The notes under the pieces: generated by a model | Seen by the model: the letters and a program-made list of their open reading frames with translations, nothing else | What the model was told of the DNA's origin: nothing | The model's database searches: none | Shown here: one piece after another, positions 1-8,024 of the stretch | Layout: every line of letters starts with the position of its first letter | Numbering within the stretch: position 1 is the first letter of the stretch | Translations under genes and position numbers: made by a program | NCBI GenBank assembly: GCA_017439545.1 | Contig: JAFSIW010000051.1 | Span: 1 to 64,000 of the forward strand | DNA: 64,000 nt | Origin: Clostridia bacterium | GTDB lineage: Bacteria; Bacillota; Clostridia; Oscillospirales; Acutalibacteraceae | Reading direction: 5' to 3'

Positions 1-25
1 GAATAACACGAAAGGAAAATTAAAA

Positions 26-544
26 ATGAAACAAATTAAAAAACCTGACACCGCCATATTTTTTGGCACTTATAAAGAAATGATTTATAATTCCACACCT
101 GAACAATGCAAAGCAATTATGACCGCTTTTTGTCAATATGCTTTTGATAACATAAACCCCACCGTACCGAGCGACATATCGCTCGTATGGGGTGTTATGA
201 AAGGTAATATTGATAATGATTACAGGAAATATAATGAAAGGTGCGAGAAAAATCGAGAAAATGCACTTAAACGATACGGAAAGAGTGCAAATAAAGACCT
301 TGAATCCGTTACATATACAATCAACGGACACGAATTTGAACTAACATTCCCAGCCGCTAACAAATCCAATATAATCAATGAAAAAGCATTTAAAGAATTG
401 TTTGCAGAAACGGAAGATGAACCACAAAAAAGATTTAAGTATATTTCTTATTTTGTGAATAGTGGTAATAAAGGGGAATGGGAATTGCCTTATGAAGATT
501 ACGAACAAGAAACTTGGAGTAAAATCTATAATGGCGATTTATAA
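26..544 (+). CDS. DUF6291-like phage/plasmid replication-associated protein
   Basis: 172-residue soluble protein. The N-terminal part (about 8-85) has the layout of the DUF6291 family: an aromatic/hydrophobic start (AIFFGTYKEMI), a 'EQCKAIMTAFCQYAFD' helix, a 'VWGVMKGNIDNDYRKY' helix and a basic 'CEKNRENALKRYGK' end. As known for that family, such proteins occur in phage and integrative-element replication modules, often as N-terminal parts of replisome organisers. The C-terminal half is unassigned. The start is ATG preceded by aaagga at 11-16. A strong terminator follows directly. AT-rich composition and codon use differ from the genes after 1.1 kb. Family call moderate; its role here is inference, because the neighbours to the left are outside the window. 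Confidence 0.6.
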   Translation: MKQIKKPDTAIFFGTYKEMIYNSTPEQCKAIMTAFCQYAFDNINPTVPSDISLVWGVMKGNIDNDYRKYNERCEKNRENALKRYGKSANKDLESVTYTINGHEFELTFPAANKSNIINEKAFKELFAETEDEPQKRFKYISYFVNSGNKGEWELPYEDYEQETWSKIYNGDL

Positions 545-546
545 AA

Positions 547-572
547 CAAAGGGGCGATTTTTCGCCCCTTTG
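547..572 (+). terminator. Rho-independent terminator of the DUF6291-like gene
   Basis: Perfect 11-bp inverted repeat (caaaggggcga / tcgcccctttg, arms 547-557 and 562-572) with a T-rich loop, three bases after the stop codon. The downstream T-run is short, so this could also be read as a bidirectional stem. Confidence 0.6.
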
Positions 573-599
573 TTTATGCGACCGCATACGATTGCAGTT

Positions 600-745
600 T
601 ACCTGTATTGTTTTTTATTGATTTCCATTGTATTACACTGTAGTGTAGTGGGTTGTCCTGTTTAGTCCTGTAAAGGATTGTAGTGGGTTGTTGTTGTACT
701 GCCTTGTGTTGTTCCGTTTTGTCTTGTAATGGGTTGTATTGTATT
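600..745. repeat. TTGT/ACAA-rich iterated tract, iteron-like
   Basis: Strand-biased T/G tract in which TTGT-type pentamers recur every 5-10 bases. It includes three copies of a 12-mer gtaRtgggttgt at 645-656, 680-691 and 726-737 (the third has A for G at position 4). Read on the minus strand it is an ACAAY array, which resembles the short repeats that mark replication origins inside Firmicutes phage and plasmid replisome-organiser genes. No convincing gene covers it; a minus-strand frame would encode only low-complexity N/T/Y-rich sequence. Confidence 0.5.
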
Positions 746-819
746 GATTTTTTAATAAGAATATAATATAATTAATTATATTAAAATAAGAAAGAAAACT
801 CTTTACTTTTGTATCTAAT

Positions 820-1080
820 GATGACAGCCTGGATTGGAAGGACCTCTCTGCCGAACAGATCACCGATCGAGTTCTGAAAGCCACCGAACCGGGAAGCATC
901 GTTTTGTTTCATAATGCCGCAAAACACACACCGGAAGCGCTACCTAAAATCATTGAACATCTACAAGCAGACGGTTATCATATCGTACCGATCTCTCAAC
1001 TTATATACCAAAGCGAATTTACTATTGATCACACCGGCAAGCAAATCCCAAACTCATTACAACAAAAACCGTTGTCCTAA
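820..1080 (+). pseudogene. C-terminal fragment of polysaccharide deacetylase (CE4)
   Basis: The frame 820-1080 translates to DSLDWKDLSAEQITDRVLKA, then a PGSIVLFHN motif and a C-terminal 'GYHIVPISQLI' helix/strand ending in TAA. This is the last third of a NodB-type polysaccharide deacetylase of the PdaA/PdaB kind: the 'DSLDW' strand, the 'VLFHN' His-loop and the final helix are recognisable. The catalytic Asp and the metal-binding His-x-His half are missing. The frame runs open only to a stop at 787-789, with no start codon or ribosome site, and the sequence upstream of about 815 is unrelated AT-rich DNA. The break therefore lies near 810-820 and fits insertion of the element to the left, or an assembly join. 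Not expected to be functional. Confidence 0.75.
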
Positions 1081-1097
1081 AGCAGGGCAACGGTTTT
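1065..1097. terminator. Bidirectional terminator between deacetylase fragment and nadE
   Basis: Imperfect 13-bp inverted repeat (aaaaccgttgtcc 1065-1077 / gggcaacggtttt 1085-1097). It overlaps the fragment's stop codon and lies just after nadE's stop on the other strand. A- and T-rich flanks allow termination in both directions. Confidence 0.65.
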
Positions 1098-1100
1098 ACA

Positions 1101-1838
1101 TTACGCATTGAAATCCGGTTCAAAAATGGGCATCATTTCAAGCTTAAACAAGTTGTTCTTATGCTTGGTATCGATCAATTCTTTGATGTGTACATCCTCA
1201 ATAACGCCGTCGCGAATATAGCGATCAAGAGTGGCATACGTAAAGCCCAGGTTTTCTTCGTCGGTTTTACCACACAACCCATCGATGGGCGTTTTATCCA
1301 CCAGTACGTCCGGCAAACCTAACACGCGACCGATTGCCTTGACCTCTGTAACAGTCAATTTAGACATTGGCGAAAAGTCACCGGCAGCATCCCCGTAGCG
1401 AGTCGAATAGCCAACCCAATCCTCAGACAGATTACAAGTATTGACAACACGCCCGTTACAGCTTTGAGAAACCGCGTACAACGTGGCCATCCGAATGCGA
1501 GGAGGCAAATTCGTTCTTGCCTGTACCGAAACGTTTAATTCCTGTGGCAAAGCACGATTTAAACCGTCAATCGCATCCTTAACGTTCACTTCGTAATGCT
1601 TTATGCCCAAGTGTTGAACCAAAAGATAAGCCATATCAATATCATGCTGCTCACCGCAGGGCATCAAAACACCGATTACACGATCCTTCCCCAGAGCCTC
1701 AACACAAAGAGCGGCGGCAACCGAGCTGTCTTTTCCACCGGAAATTCCGATTACAGCATTACAGCCCTTCCCGTTTTTTTCAAAAAAATCCCGAATCCAA
1801 CAAACACATTGGTTTTTAATTTTTACAGCATCAAACAT
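1101..1838 (-). CDS. nadE: NH3-dependent NAD+ synthetase
   Basis: Converts nicotinate adenine dinucleotide to NAD+ with ATP and ammonia, the last step of NAD biosynthesis, in the cytosol. 245 residues from the chosen start, normal for the ammonia-dependent short form (no nitrilase domain). The PP-loop GISGGKDSS is near residue 30; the adenylate-binding 'NTCNLSEDWVGYSTRYGDAAGDFSP' region (about 140-165) and 'DGLCGKTDEENLGF' (about 195) are family hallmarks. Start chosen at MFDAVKIK because AAAAGGAGCGATTGTT precedes it; an in-frame ATG 39 bases upstream has no such site. A consensus promoter lies 22 bases upstream. Monocistronic. Confidence 0.93.
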   Translation of the reverse strand: MFDAVKIKNQCVCWIRDFFEKNGKGCNAVIGISGGKDSSVAAALCVEALGKDRVIGVLMPCGEQHDIDMAYLLVQHLGIKHYEVNVKDAIDGLNRALPQELNVSVQARTNLPPRIRMATLYAVSQSCNGRVVNTCNLSEDWVGYSTRYGDAAGDFSPMSKLTVTEVKAIGRVLGLPDVLVDKTPIDGLCGKTDEENLGFTYATLDRYIRDGVIEDVHIKELIDTKHKNNLFKLEMMPIFEPDFNA

Positions 1839-1859
1839 AACAATCGCTCCTTTTATTTG

Positions 1860-1888
1860 AGTATAGCACAAAAACAATTGATTGACAA
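1860..1888 (-). promoter_or_regulatory. Sigma-A promoter of nadE
   Basis: On the minus strand TTGTCA (1883-1888), a 17-base spacer and TATACT (1860-1865), about 22 bases before the nadE start. Confidence 0.7.
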
Positions 1889-1932
1889 CACTTCACACGC
1901 CACTTTCTTTTTGGTTATTTGATAAAAAAAGA

Positions 1933-1961
1933 TTTACATTTAGCCACATTGATAGTATAAT
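1933..1961 (+). promoter_or_regulatory. Sigma-A promoter of the MATE-glnN operon
   Basis: TTTACA (1933-1938), 17-base spacer, perfect TATAAT (1956-1961), with the ribosome site aaagagg at 1968-1974 close behind. Very short leader, so no room for a riboswitch. Confidence 0.75.
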
Positions 1962-1982
1962 GATTGGAAAGAGGCGTTGCAA

Positions 1983-3362
1983 ATGAAAGTACGTAACTAC
2001 GAAATGGATATGACCGCAGGGTCACTACCTAAAAAAATGATTTCCTATGCCCTGCCTTTTATTGCAACAGGTGCATTACAATTACTGCTTAATACCGCCG
2101 ACGTAATCGTAGTCGGGCGCTTTGCCGGCGAAACCTCCCTTGCCGCCGTTGGCTCAACCACATCCCTTATCAATTTATTGGTCAACCTGTTTATGGGATT
2201 ATCGGTAGGTGTCGGCGTTCTGGTCGCGCAAAACTACGGATCCAACAAGTATAATGATGTGAGCGAAACCGTTCACACTGCTTTTTGTGTTTCTCTGATA
2301 TGTGGTGTATTGGTTGGCATTGTAGGATTCACCTTTGCCAAACCGATGTTGCATTTAATGGGTTCGCCCGACGACGTAATAGATTTAGCCACTCTCTATC
2401 TTAAGATATATTTCTGCGGCACGCCTGCCTTTTTGTTTTACAACTTTCTCTCTGCCGTGCTTCGTGCGGTTGGCGACACCCGCCGTCCTCTGTTTTATTT
2501 GGGCACGTCAGGCCTGTTGAACATTATATTGAATCTGATATTTGTTATTGTATTTCACATGGGCGTAGCAGGTGTAGCAATTGCTACCGTGGCATCCCAA
2601 GTGCTCTCTTCTATCTTGATTTTACGATGCCTGCGCAAGACTACAAGCTGCTATCACCTCGATTATAGTCAAGCGCGAATTCATTGGAACAAATTTTGGC
2701 TAATGTTCAAAATCGGCTTGCCTGCCGGTATTCAGAGTTCCCTTTTTTCTATTTCCAACGTAATTATACAATCCAGCATCAACTCGTGGGGCTCGTTGGT
2801 GATGGCTGGCAACTCTGCTGCACAAAGTATTGAGGGCTTTACTTACACCGCAATGAACTCCATCTCGCAAACTGCCTTGGCGTTCACCGGTCAAAATATT
2901 GGAGCGGGTAAGATACGTAACGTAAAGCGAATCGCATTGTGGGCGATTCTATACGTCACGGTGATCGGACTGTTTATGGGCGGAGTTTCCTACCTATTGG
3001 GCGAGCAGTTGCTTTTCTTCTTTACGTCAGACGCTCAAGTGATCCATTACGGAATCATCCGTTTGCTCTACGTCTGCCTGCCCTATTTTATTTGCGGCGT
3101 AATGGATGTTATGGTCGGCATTTTGCGCGGGATGGGTTATTCTTTAATACCAATGATCATATCCATCGGCGGCGTATGCGGATTCCGCGTGATATGGATC
3201 TTCACCGTATATCAACAATTCCATTATTTAGAGACCATTTACCTGTCCTATCCGATAACGTGGACGATTACAGCCATCATTCAGGCAATCTGCCTGACGA
3301 TCATATTAATACGAAAGAAAAAACATACTGATAAAATAGCAAGTGAGGATGCAACCATATGA
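1983..3362 (+). CDS. MATE family multidrug/toxin efflux transporter
   Basis: Inner-membrane exporter of the MATE (NorM/DinF-like) family, which couples efflux of cationic or other small molecules to Na+ or H+ entry. 459 residues from ATG 1983, typical of the family, with about twelve hydrophobic segments in two similar halves. N-terminal '[21 protein letters not shown]' and '[13 protein letters not shown]' are the classic MatE opening; '[11 protein letters not shown]' (about 165) and '[13 protein letters not shown]' (about 385) are the paired cytoplasmic-loop motifs. Start ATG 1983 is preferred over TTG 1977 because aaagagg lies 8 bases before it. The stop codon overlaps the glutamine synthetase start (ATGA), so the two are translationally coupled. 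Substrate unknown. Confidence 0.92.
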   Translation: MKVRNYEMDMTAGSLPKKMISYALPFIATGALQLLLNTADVIVVGRFAGETSLAAVGSTTSLINLLVNLFMGLSVGVGVLVAQNYGSNKYNDVSETVHTAFCVSLICGVLVGIVGFTFAKPMLHLMGSPDDVIDLATLYLKIYFCGTPAFLFYNFLSAVLRAVGDTRRPLFYLGTSGLLNIILNLIFVIVFHMGVAGVAIATVASQVLSSILILRCLRKTTSCYHLDYSQARIHWNKFWLMFKIGLPAGIQSSLFSISNVIIQSSINSWGSLVMAGNSAAQSIEGFTYTAMNSISQTALAFTGQNIGAGKIRNVKRIALWAILYVTVIGLFMGGVSYLLGEQLLFFFTSDAQVIHYGIIRLLYVCLPYFICGVMDVMVGILRGMGYSLIPMIISIGGVCGFRVIWIFTVYQQFHYLETIYLSYPITWTITAIIQAICLTIILIRKKKHTDKIASEDATI

Positions 3363-5449
3363 ACAGAATTTCTGAACTATTCGGAAGTATGTCCTTTAAC
3401 GATGAGGTCATGCGAGAGAAGCTCCCCAAGGAGATTTACAAATCCCTGCACAAGACCATTGAAGAAGGCACCGATCTTGACATTACCGTGGCAAACGTGG
3501 TAGCCAACGCTATGAAGGATTGGGCAATTGAAAAAGGCGCAACCCATTATACCCATTGGTTCCAGCCCATGACCGGCATCACCGCCGAAAAGCACGACAG
3601 TTTTCTTACCCCCAGCGGCAACGGCAAGGTGATTATGGAATTTTCGGGCAAGGAGCTTATTAAAGGCGAGCCCGATGCCTCCTCCTTCCCCTCCGGCGGA
3701 CTTCGCTCCACCTTTGAGGCACGCGGCTACACCACGTGGGACCCCACTTCATACGCCTTTATTAAGGACGATTCTCTGTGTATTCCCACTGTGTTCTGTT
3801 CCTACGGCGGGCAGGTGTTAGACAAAAAGACCCCCCTGCTCCGTTCTATGGAGCGGGTCAACGAGCAGACCCTGCGCATCTTAAAACTCTTTGGAATGAA
3901 CGACGTTACCCACGTTTCCTCCACCGTTGGGGCGGAGCAGGAGTATTTTCTCATTGACCGTGACGTGTATAACAAGCGTAAGGATCTGATGCTCACGGGT
4001 CGCACCATGTTCGGCACAAAACCACCCAAGTGTCAGGAGTTGGACGACCATTATTTCGGTGCCATCAAGCCCCGTGTAATGGCGTTTATGAAGGAGCTGA
4101 ACGAGGAGCTGTGGAAGGTTGGCATTTATGCCAAGACCGAGCACAACGAGGCCGCACCTGCCCAGCACGAGTTGGCGCCCGTGTTTACCACCACCAATAT
4201 CGCCACCGACCAGAATCAACTGACGATGGAGATCATGAAGCGGGTAGCAATTCGTCATAATATGATCTGCCTGCTACACGAAAAACCCTTTGGTTGTGTT
4301 AACGGTAGCGGCAAACATAATAACTGGTCCCTTTCCACCAATACGGGAGTCAATCTTTTCAACCCGGGCAAAAACCCTGCCGACAATAAATTGTTTCTGC
4401 TGTTCCTGTGCGCCGTAATCAAGGCGGTAGACGAACATCAGGATCTGTTGCGGATCTCGGTCGCATCAGCGGGTAACGACCACCGTTTGGGAGCAGACGA
4501 AGCCCCTCCCGCTATTGTGTCGATCTATCTTGGTGAACAGTTGACCGACGTGTTGGCGTCCATCGAGCACGATACCGATTATACCGAGGCAAAGGCGCAA
4601 CGTATGAGCACGGGCGTGCACGTGCTGGCAGACTTCCGTAAGGATACCTCTGACCGCAACCGCACCTCCCCCTTTGCTTTTACGGGGAACAAGTTTGAGT
4701 TCCGTATGCTGGGCTCCACCTTGTCCATCGCCGAGCCGAATATTGTGCTTAACACCATCGCGGCAGACGTTTTCAGCGAATTTGCCGACCGATTGGAAAA
4801 GGCGCAAGACTTTGAGCACGAACTGAAGGCGTTGCTGAAGGAGACCATCCGTGATCATAAGCGGATCATCTTTAACGGCAACAACTACAGTCAGGATTGG
4901 GTAGAATTGGCTGAAAAGCGTGGCTTGCTGAACTTGAAGACCACCGCAGATGCCGCCCCCCACTATACTGACGAGAAGAACGTGGCGTTGTTTGAACGGC
5001 AACGCATCTTCACCTCGTCGGAGTTGGAATCCCGTCGTGATATTATGCTGGAGCATTACAACAACGTGTATCACATTGAGATCGAGACCATGTTAGAAAT
5101 GGTGCATCGGGATATTCTGCCTGCTGTGTTTACCTACAGCGCCGATCTTGCTCAAATGATCGAGGCAAAGCAAGCCATTGGTATGGAGGATGCCGCAGGC
5201 AAAGGAGTACTGACCAAGGTGAATAAGCTGACCGATGAGTTGTATCGCAACACGGCGGTGTTAGAGGACGTGAATGCGGTGTTTAACAGCATTGCTAATC
5301 CTATGGAGCGTGCCAATTATTGCCGTGACCACGCCATTTCGGCAATGGATGCTACCCGCAAGGCGGTGGATCGTCTGGAAGATCTGGTAGACGCTAAAAT
5401 CTGGCCCTACCCAAGTTATTCCGACCTGCTGTTTAGCGTGGATTCGTAA
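3359..5449 (+). CDS. glnN: Glutamine synthetase type III
   Basis: ATP-dependent glutamate plus ammonia to glutamine, cytosolic. 696 residues: the large GSIII class of Bacteroidetes, Clostridia and cyanobacteria, not the 440-470-residue GSI. N-terminal GSIII domain '[18 protein letters not shown]' near residue 65, '[14 protein letters not shown]' (about 190) supplying metal-binding Glu, '[15 protein letters not shown]' (about 262), '[20 protein letters not shown]' (about 308) in the ATP site, and the arginine signature '[17 protein letters not shown]' (about 430). The start overlaps the MATE stop by four bases. Pairing of a GSIII with a MATE gene in one transcript has no obvious metabolic reason. 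A strong terminator follows. Confidence 0.95.
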   Translation: MNRISELFGSMSFNDEVMREKLPKEIYKSLHKTIEEGTDLDITVANVVANAMKDWAIEKGATHYTHWFQPMTGITAEKHDSFLTPSGNGKVIMEFSGKELIKGEPDASSFPSGGLRSTFEARGYTTWDPTSYAFIKDDSLCIPTVFCSYGGQVLDKKTPLLRSMERVNEQTLRILKLFGMNDVTHVSSTVGAEQEYFLIDRDVYNKRKDLMLTGRTMFGTKPPKCQELDDHYFGAIKPRVMAFMKELNEELWKVGIYAKTEHNEAAPAQHELAPVFTTTNIATDQNQLTMEIMKRVAIRHNMICLLHEKPFGCVNGSGKHNNWSLSTNTGVNLFNPGKNPADNKLFLLFLCAVIKAVDEHQDLLRISVASAGNDHRLGADEAPPAIVSIYLGEQLTDVLASIEHDTDYTEAKAQRMSTGVHVLADFRKDTSDRNRTSPFAFTGNKFEFRMLGSTLSIAEPNIVLNTIAADVFSEFADRLEKAQDFEHELKALLKETIRDHKRIIFNGNNYSQDWVELAEKRGLLNLKTTADAAPHYTDEKNVALFERQRIFTSSELESRRDIMLEHYNNVYHIEIETMLEMVHRDILPAVFTYSADLAQMIEAKQAIGMEDAAGKGVLTKVNKLTDELYRNTAVLEDVNAVFNSIANPMERANYCRDHAISAMDATRKAVDRLEDLVDAKIWPYPSYSDLLFSVDS

Positions 5450-5462
5450 TTATATTAAAGGT

Positions 5463-5493
5463 AAACCCGCTTCCAATATTTGGAAGCGGGTTT
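5463..5493 (+). terminator. Rho-independent terminator of glnN
   Basis: Perfect 13-bp stem aaacccgcttcca / tggaagcgggttt (5463-5475, 5481-5493), 5-base loop, T-rich tail, 13 bases after the glnN stop. Confidence 0.85.
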
Positions 5494-5508
5494 CTTAAAA
5501 CCAAAAGT

Positions 5509-5538
5509 AAAGGGCTACGGCTTGCGCCATAGCCCTTT
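5509..5538 (-). terminator. Terminator of the SipW/TasA-like operon
   Basis: Stem aaagggcta / tagcccttt (5509-5517, 5530-5538), 16 bases beyond the stop codon of the minus-strand gene that ends at 5555. Convergent with the glnN terminator. Confidence 0.65.
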
Positions 5539-5554
5539 TGGTTAGATGAATTGA

Positions 5555-6295
5555 TTAAGCCGCTTGACCGTCAAAAGCGGTGAAAGCTGCATCAACATCA
5601 TCGCCGAAACCAACAGTCTGAATTGCTTCAGCTTTAACATCGATGTTAAAGGTATCACGACCGTCTACCTCAGTTAAAGAAGTTTGAATAGCAGCCAATT
5701 CAGAAGAAGACATATCATCTCTCAATTTAACAGAGATCAAACCAGCGTCAGTAAATGCTCCGGGAACCAATTTGGATTGATAAGTGACATAGAAGGAAGT
5801 CAAACCATCAGCAGTGGTGGGAGCAGATACTTCATACTTAGCAGTCTCAAACGCAGCCCAAGCGGCATCTTTGGTGTTATGACCAGCACCATCAACATCA
5901 TCGTTATCAAAATACCATACTACATAGGGGAAAACAGCAGCGGGAGCAGATACCTTAAAACGTACATAAGCATCGTTATCACCGGTGTTTTCGATGTAAG
6001 TATTCTTGGCAATATCCAACGAAGGCATAATACCTTGACCGGTGGCGTCTACCAACCATTCATGGTAATCTTTAATAGACTGTTCGCCAGTAATGCCAGC
6101 AAGGTTAGTCTTTGCATCGGCAGCATTATATTTGATTTCGTCTTCGTACAATTCGATTTCAACGTTACCAACAACGATGGTATTCTTAGCAACACCATCA
6201 GTATCAGTGAAGTAAGCAACAGTTGCGCCGGCAAGGCAAGCAATAACCAAAAGCAGCGAAACTGTAATTGCAATCATCTTTCTTTTGCTTTTCAT
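5555..6295 (-). CDS. SipW-dependent TasA/camelysin-like secreted protein
   Basis: 246-residue secreted protein. The signal region MKSKRKMIAITVSLLLVIAC is followed by 'LAGATVAYFTDTD', the SipW-type cleavage context (AYFTD) of TasA and camelysin (Pfam Peptidase_M73-like). The mature part opens with the family motif 'NTIVVGNVEIELYED', and later has 'KNTYIENTGDNDAYVRFKV' and 'LVPGAFTDA', the beta-sandwich strands seen in TasA-like fibre proteins. Known members form biofilm fibres or surface pili; whether this one polymerises is inference. ATG 6295 chosen because GAAAGGA lies just upstream and overlaps an earlier in-frame ATG (6304). Last gene of the operon sipW, 6644-7237, this gene, after a 348-base gap that holds a structured RNA. 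Confidence 0.8.
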   Translation of the reverse strand: MKSKRKMIAITVSLLLVIACLAGATVAYFTDTDGVAKNTIVVGNVEIELYEDEIKYNAADAKTNLAGITGEQSIKDYHEWLVDATGQGIMPSLDIAKNTYIENTGDNDAYVRFKVSAPAAVFPYVVWYFDNDDVDGAGHNTKDAAWAAFETAKYEVSAPTTADGLTSFYVTYQSKLVPGAFTDAGLISVKLRDDMSSSELAAIQTSLTEVDGRDTFNIDVKAEAIQTVGFGDDVDAAFTAFDGQAA

Positions 6296-6347
6296 GAAAA
6301 ACATCCTTTCATAATGTTTTTTGGCAGTTATCCAACTGCCGGTGGAG

Positions 6348-6551
6348 AAATCTTTTGCTTAAAAACTTGCGCGGGTGAAAGGCAACTCAGAGATAAGATG
6401 CCCGTGTTCCGAAAACAGAGTTACTGCAATCCCCCGTCAGGGACAAGCCCTGACGATGGGGATACAGCAGAATCGGCATGTTCCGGAACTAAACGTAGGT
6501 AGCGCCGGCGTTTCCTTTCAACCAATGCACGATTCTTAAATGAAAAGATTT
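6348..6551 (-). ncRNA. Predicted pseudoknotted structured RNA between two TasA-like genes
   Basis: The 348 bases between the two genes fold into nested, well-paired helices on the minus strand. P0 aaatctttt (6551-6543) pairs with 6356-6348. P1 GGTTGAAAGG (6523-6514) pairs with 6382-6374 with one bulge. P2 AAACG/CGTTT (6513-6509, 6495-6491) closes a loop holding GGCGCTACC. P3 ATGCC (6479-6475) pairs with 6402-6398. P4 ATCCCC (6463-6458) pairs with 6434-6429 and is capped by the 8-bp hairpin CGTCAGGG/CCCTGACG. GTTCCG (6489-6484) can only pair with CGGAAC (6411-6406), which crosses P3 and makes a pseudoknot or a switch. A G-U pair in the P3-P4 arm favours the minus strand. It matches no riboswitch class I can recall. 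It could be a cis leader for the downstream gene or a processed independent RNA. Confidence 0.5.
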
Positions 6552-6643
6552 GCTAAAGGATAACTACTGCTCCGATTCGCAAATCGAAAGGATTAGAATT
6601 TAACGAAGCAGATAATCAGCAGTTATCAATCATAGGGCTAATA

Positions 6644-7237
6644 CTATTGAACATCAAAGATAGCGTGTTCAGCAGCAAGTGCCGAGGTAGCCAAACCATC
6701 AGCCTGCACAGCACAAGCAACTAATTCGATGGTTTTACCGGCATAAGTATCCAAGTTAGCAACTTCATTTTTTACAGTGATAGATCCAATAACCTTAATG
6801 TCATCACCAACATTAACCTTGTCTTCGTAAGCATAAACGCCGTCTTGACCATCAACCGCAGACCAGCCATTAGCCGTTAATTGAGCAGCAATGGAATTTA
6901 CACCGTCCTCAACAAGAGCACCTGCAATGTTATTTGTGATTTTCACAAACAACCAAGACTCTTCACTACCCTCACCGACATGTACGGTAGGATCCTTGAC
7001 ATATGTATGACCAGGAATCAGTTTGTATTCATTTTCGGTATCACGAGGGTTACCAGTAGCAACACCATATTCGTTAACATCAGCTTCGTCCATGGTGATA
7101 GAAACCTTACCAACAGTAAAAGTATTGGTAACTTTACCGGTAGTAGCGGTCATGAAAGCCAAAGTGGTGAACACGGTGGTAACAACCAACAGAACAGCAC
7201 ACAGAGCCAACAATAAGGCTTTTGTACGAGTTTTCAT
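6644..7237 (-). CDS. SipW-dependent TasA/camelysin-like secreted protein
   Basis: 197-residue secreted protein. N-terminus MKTRTKALLLALCAVLLVVT with a hydrophobic core, then 'TLAFMTATTGKVTNTFTVGKVSITMDEADV', the cleavage and first-strand pattern shared by TasA-like SipW substrates. 'IPGHTYVKDPTVHVGEGSEESWLFVKI' (about 75-105) corresponds to the 'KDPTVTVKNTG..' strand common in this family. No transmembrane anchor or sortase signal at the C-terminus, so it is probably released or polymerised. GGAGGAAATTATAC precedes the ATG. It follows sipW by 71 bases and is likely cut by that enzyme. Function as fibre subunit is by analogy. Confidence 0.78.
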   Translation of the reverse strand: MKTRTKALLLALCAVLLVVTTVFTTLAFMTATTGKVTNTFTVGKVSITMDEADVNEYGVATGNPRDTENEYKLIPGHTYVKDPTVHVGEGSEESWLFVKITNNIAGALVEDGVNSIAAQLTANGWSAVDGQDGVYAYEDKVNVGDDIKVIGSITVKNEVANLDTYAGKTIELVACAVQADGLATSALAAEHAIFDVQ

Positions 7238-7308
7238 GTATAATTTCCTCCTTCTTTAAAAATTTATTTTAAGCGTTTTTCAACGCTACCTACCAAAATC
7301 CGTTCCGA

Positions 7309-7926
7309 TTATTCCTGCTCGTCTTGGGCAGGGGCTTCAACGGGAGCCTCCTCTTGCGCCTGCACAGGTTCATCGGGCTCTTGGGGCAGGGCGTCCACTT
7401 GGGGCTCACCCTTCTTTTTCTTCTTCTCATCCGGCCCAAACACAAGGTCAGACATGAAGATGAGAAGCAACAGTACACAACCGCCGGCTACAACAATATA
7501 GGTGCCGGGAGGGTTTTGAACAAAGTCGGCCACGTAGCCCATATAAGGGATGGAGAAGACCGGCTTACCCAACAGGTTTTCAAACAACACGGGAGCACCG
7601 TCGGCAGTGTCGTTTGCGTCACCCTTGGTGTAGTAGTAACCCTTTTCATAGTCCACCGATACAACACGGTGGGTACCGACCAAGCCCTGATCGTTCATAA
7701 CAAAGGTGATGGGGTCACCCGCCTTGATGGACTCAGGGTCAACACTTTTGGTGTAGATGATAGAGCCGGTGTGATAGGTAGGCTCCATGGAGCCGGACAG
7801 GACCGTATACACACCAAAGCCCAAAGCACGAACGCCAACCAACAGGATGGCAACCACCACACAAATGACAACTAAGAGCGCTGTGATGGCATTCCAGATT
7901 TTTTTTGCGACTTTAATGGGAAACAC
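7309..7926 (-). CDS. sipW: Signal peptidase I, SipW (ER/archaeal) type
   Basis: Membrane serine protease that releases the signal peptides of TasA-like proteins. 206 residues: TM helix (about 9-33), catalytic Ser in 'VLSGSMEPTYHTGS' (about 42-52), the general-base motif 'GTHRVVSV' with His in place of the bacterial Lys, which defines the SipW/Sec11 type, and a second TM helix near residue 145-165. The C-terminal cytosolic tail (about 170-206) is a low-complexity Lys then Glu/Gln/Pro-rich stretch. First gene of its operon. The start is uncertain: GTG 7926 has no usable ribosome site, whereas AAGAGGTG at 7923-7930 is placed 6 bases before an in-frame ATT (7917), which would give a protein opening IKVAKKIWN. 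Confidence 0.88.
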   Translation of the reverse strand: MFPIKVAKKIWNAITALLVVICVVVAILLVGVRALGFGVYTVLSGSMEPTYHTGSIIYTKSVDPESIKAGDPITFVMNDQGLVGTHRVVSVDYEKGYYYTKGDANDTADGAPVLFENLLGKPVFSIPYMGYVADFVQNPPGTYIVVAGGCVLLLLIFMSDLVFGPDEKKKKKGEPQVDALPQEPDEPVQAQEEAPVEAPAQDEQE

Positions 7927-8024
7927 CTCTTGACAAAACCATTAAACGCAGAACACCCCCGACTTTTCTTTATTTTACGAAAAGCCGAAGTTATTTGCCG
8001 AGAACAGTTTTAATATTTGTCTTT

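Noticed and set aside
633..899. Minus-strand open frame across the repeat tract and deacetylase fragment
   Set aside because: It is antisense to the recognisable deacetylase sequence, and its C-terminal half is low-complexity N/T/Y sequence produced by the ACAA repeats; no ribosome site.
914..1111. Plus-strand 65-residue open frame
   Set aside because: Out-of-frame shadow of the deacetylase fragment, whose frame gives clear family motifs.
4466..5074. Long antisense frame in glnN (202 codons)
   Set aside because: Antisense to a strongly conserved enzyme; no ribosome site and composition fits a shadow.
6305..6643. c-di-GMP or other common riboswitch in the TasA-like intergenic region
   Set aside because: The conserved cores of the classes I know (for example GACGCAAAGC-type for c-di-GMP) are absent, so it was kept as an unidentified structured RNA.
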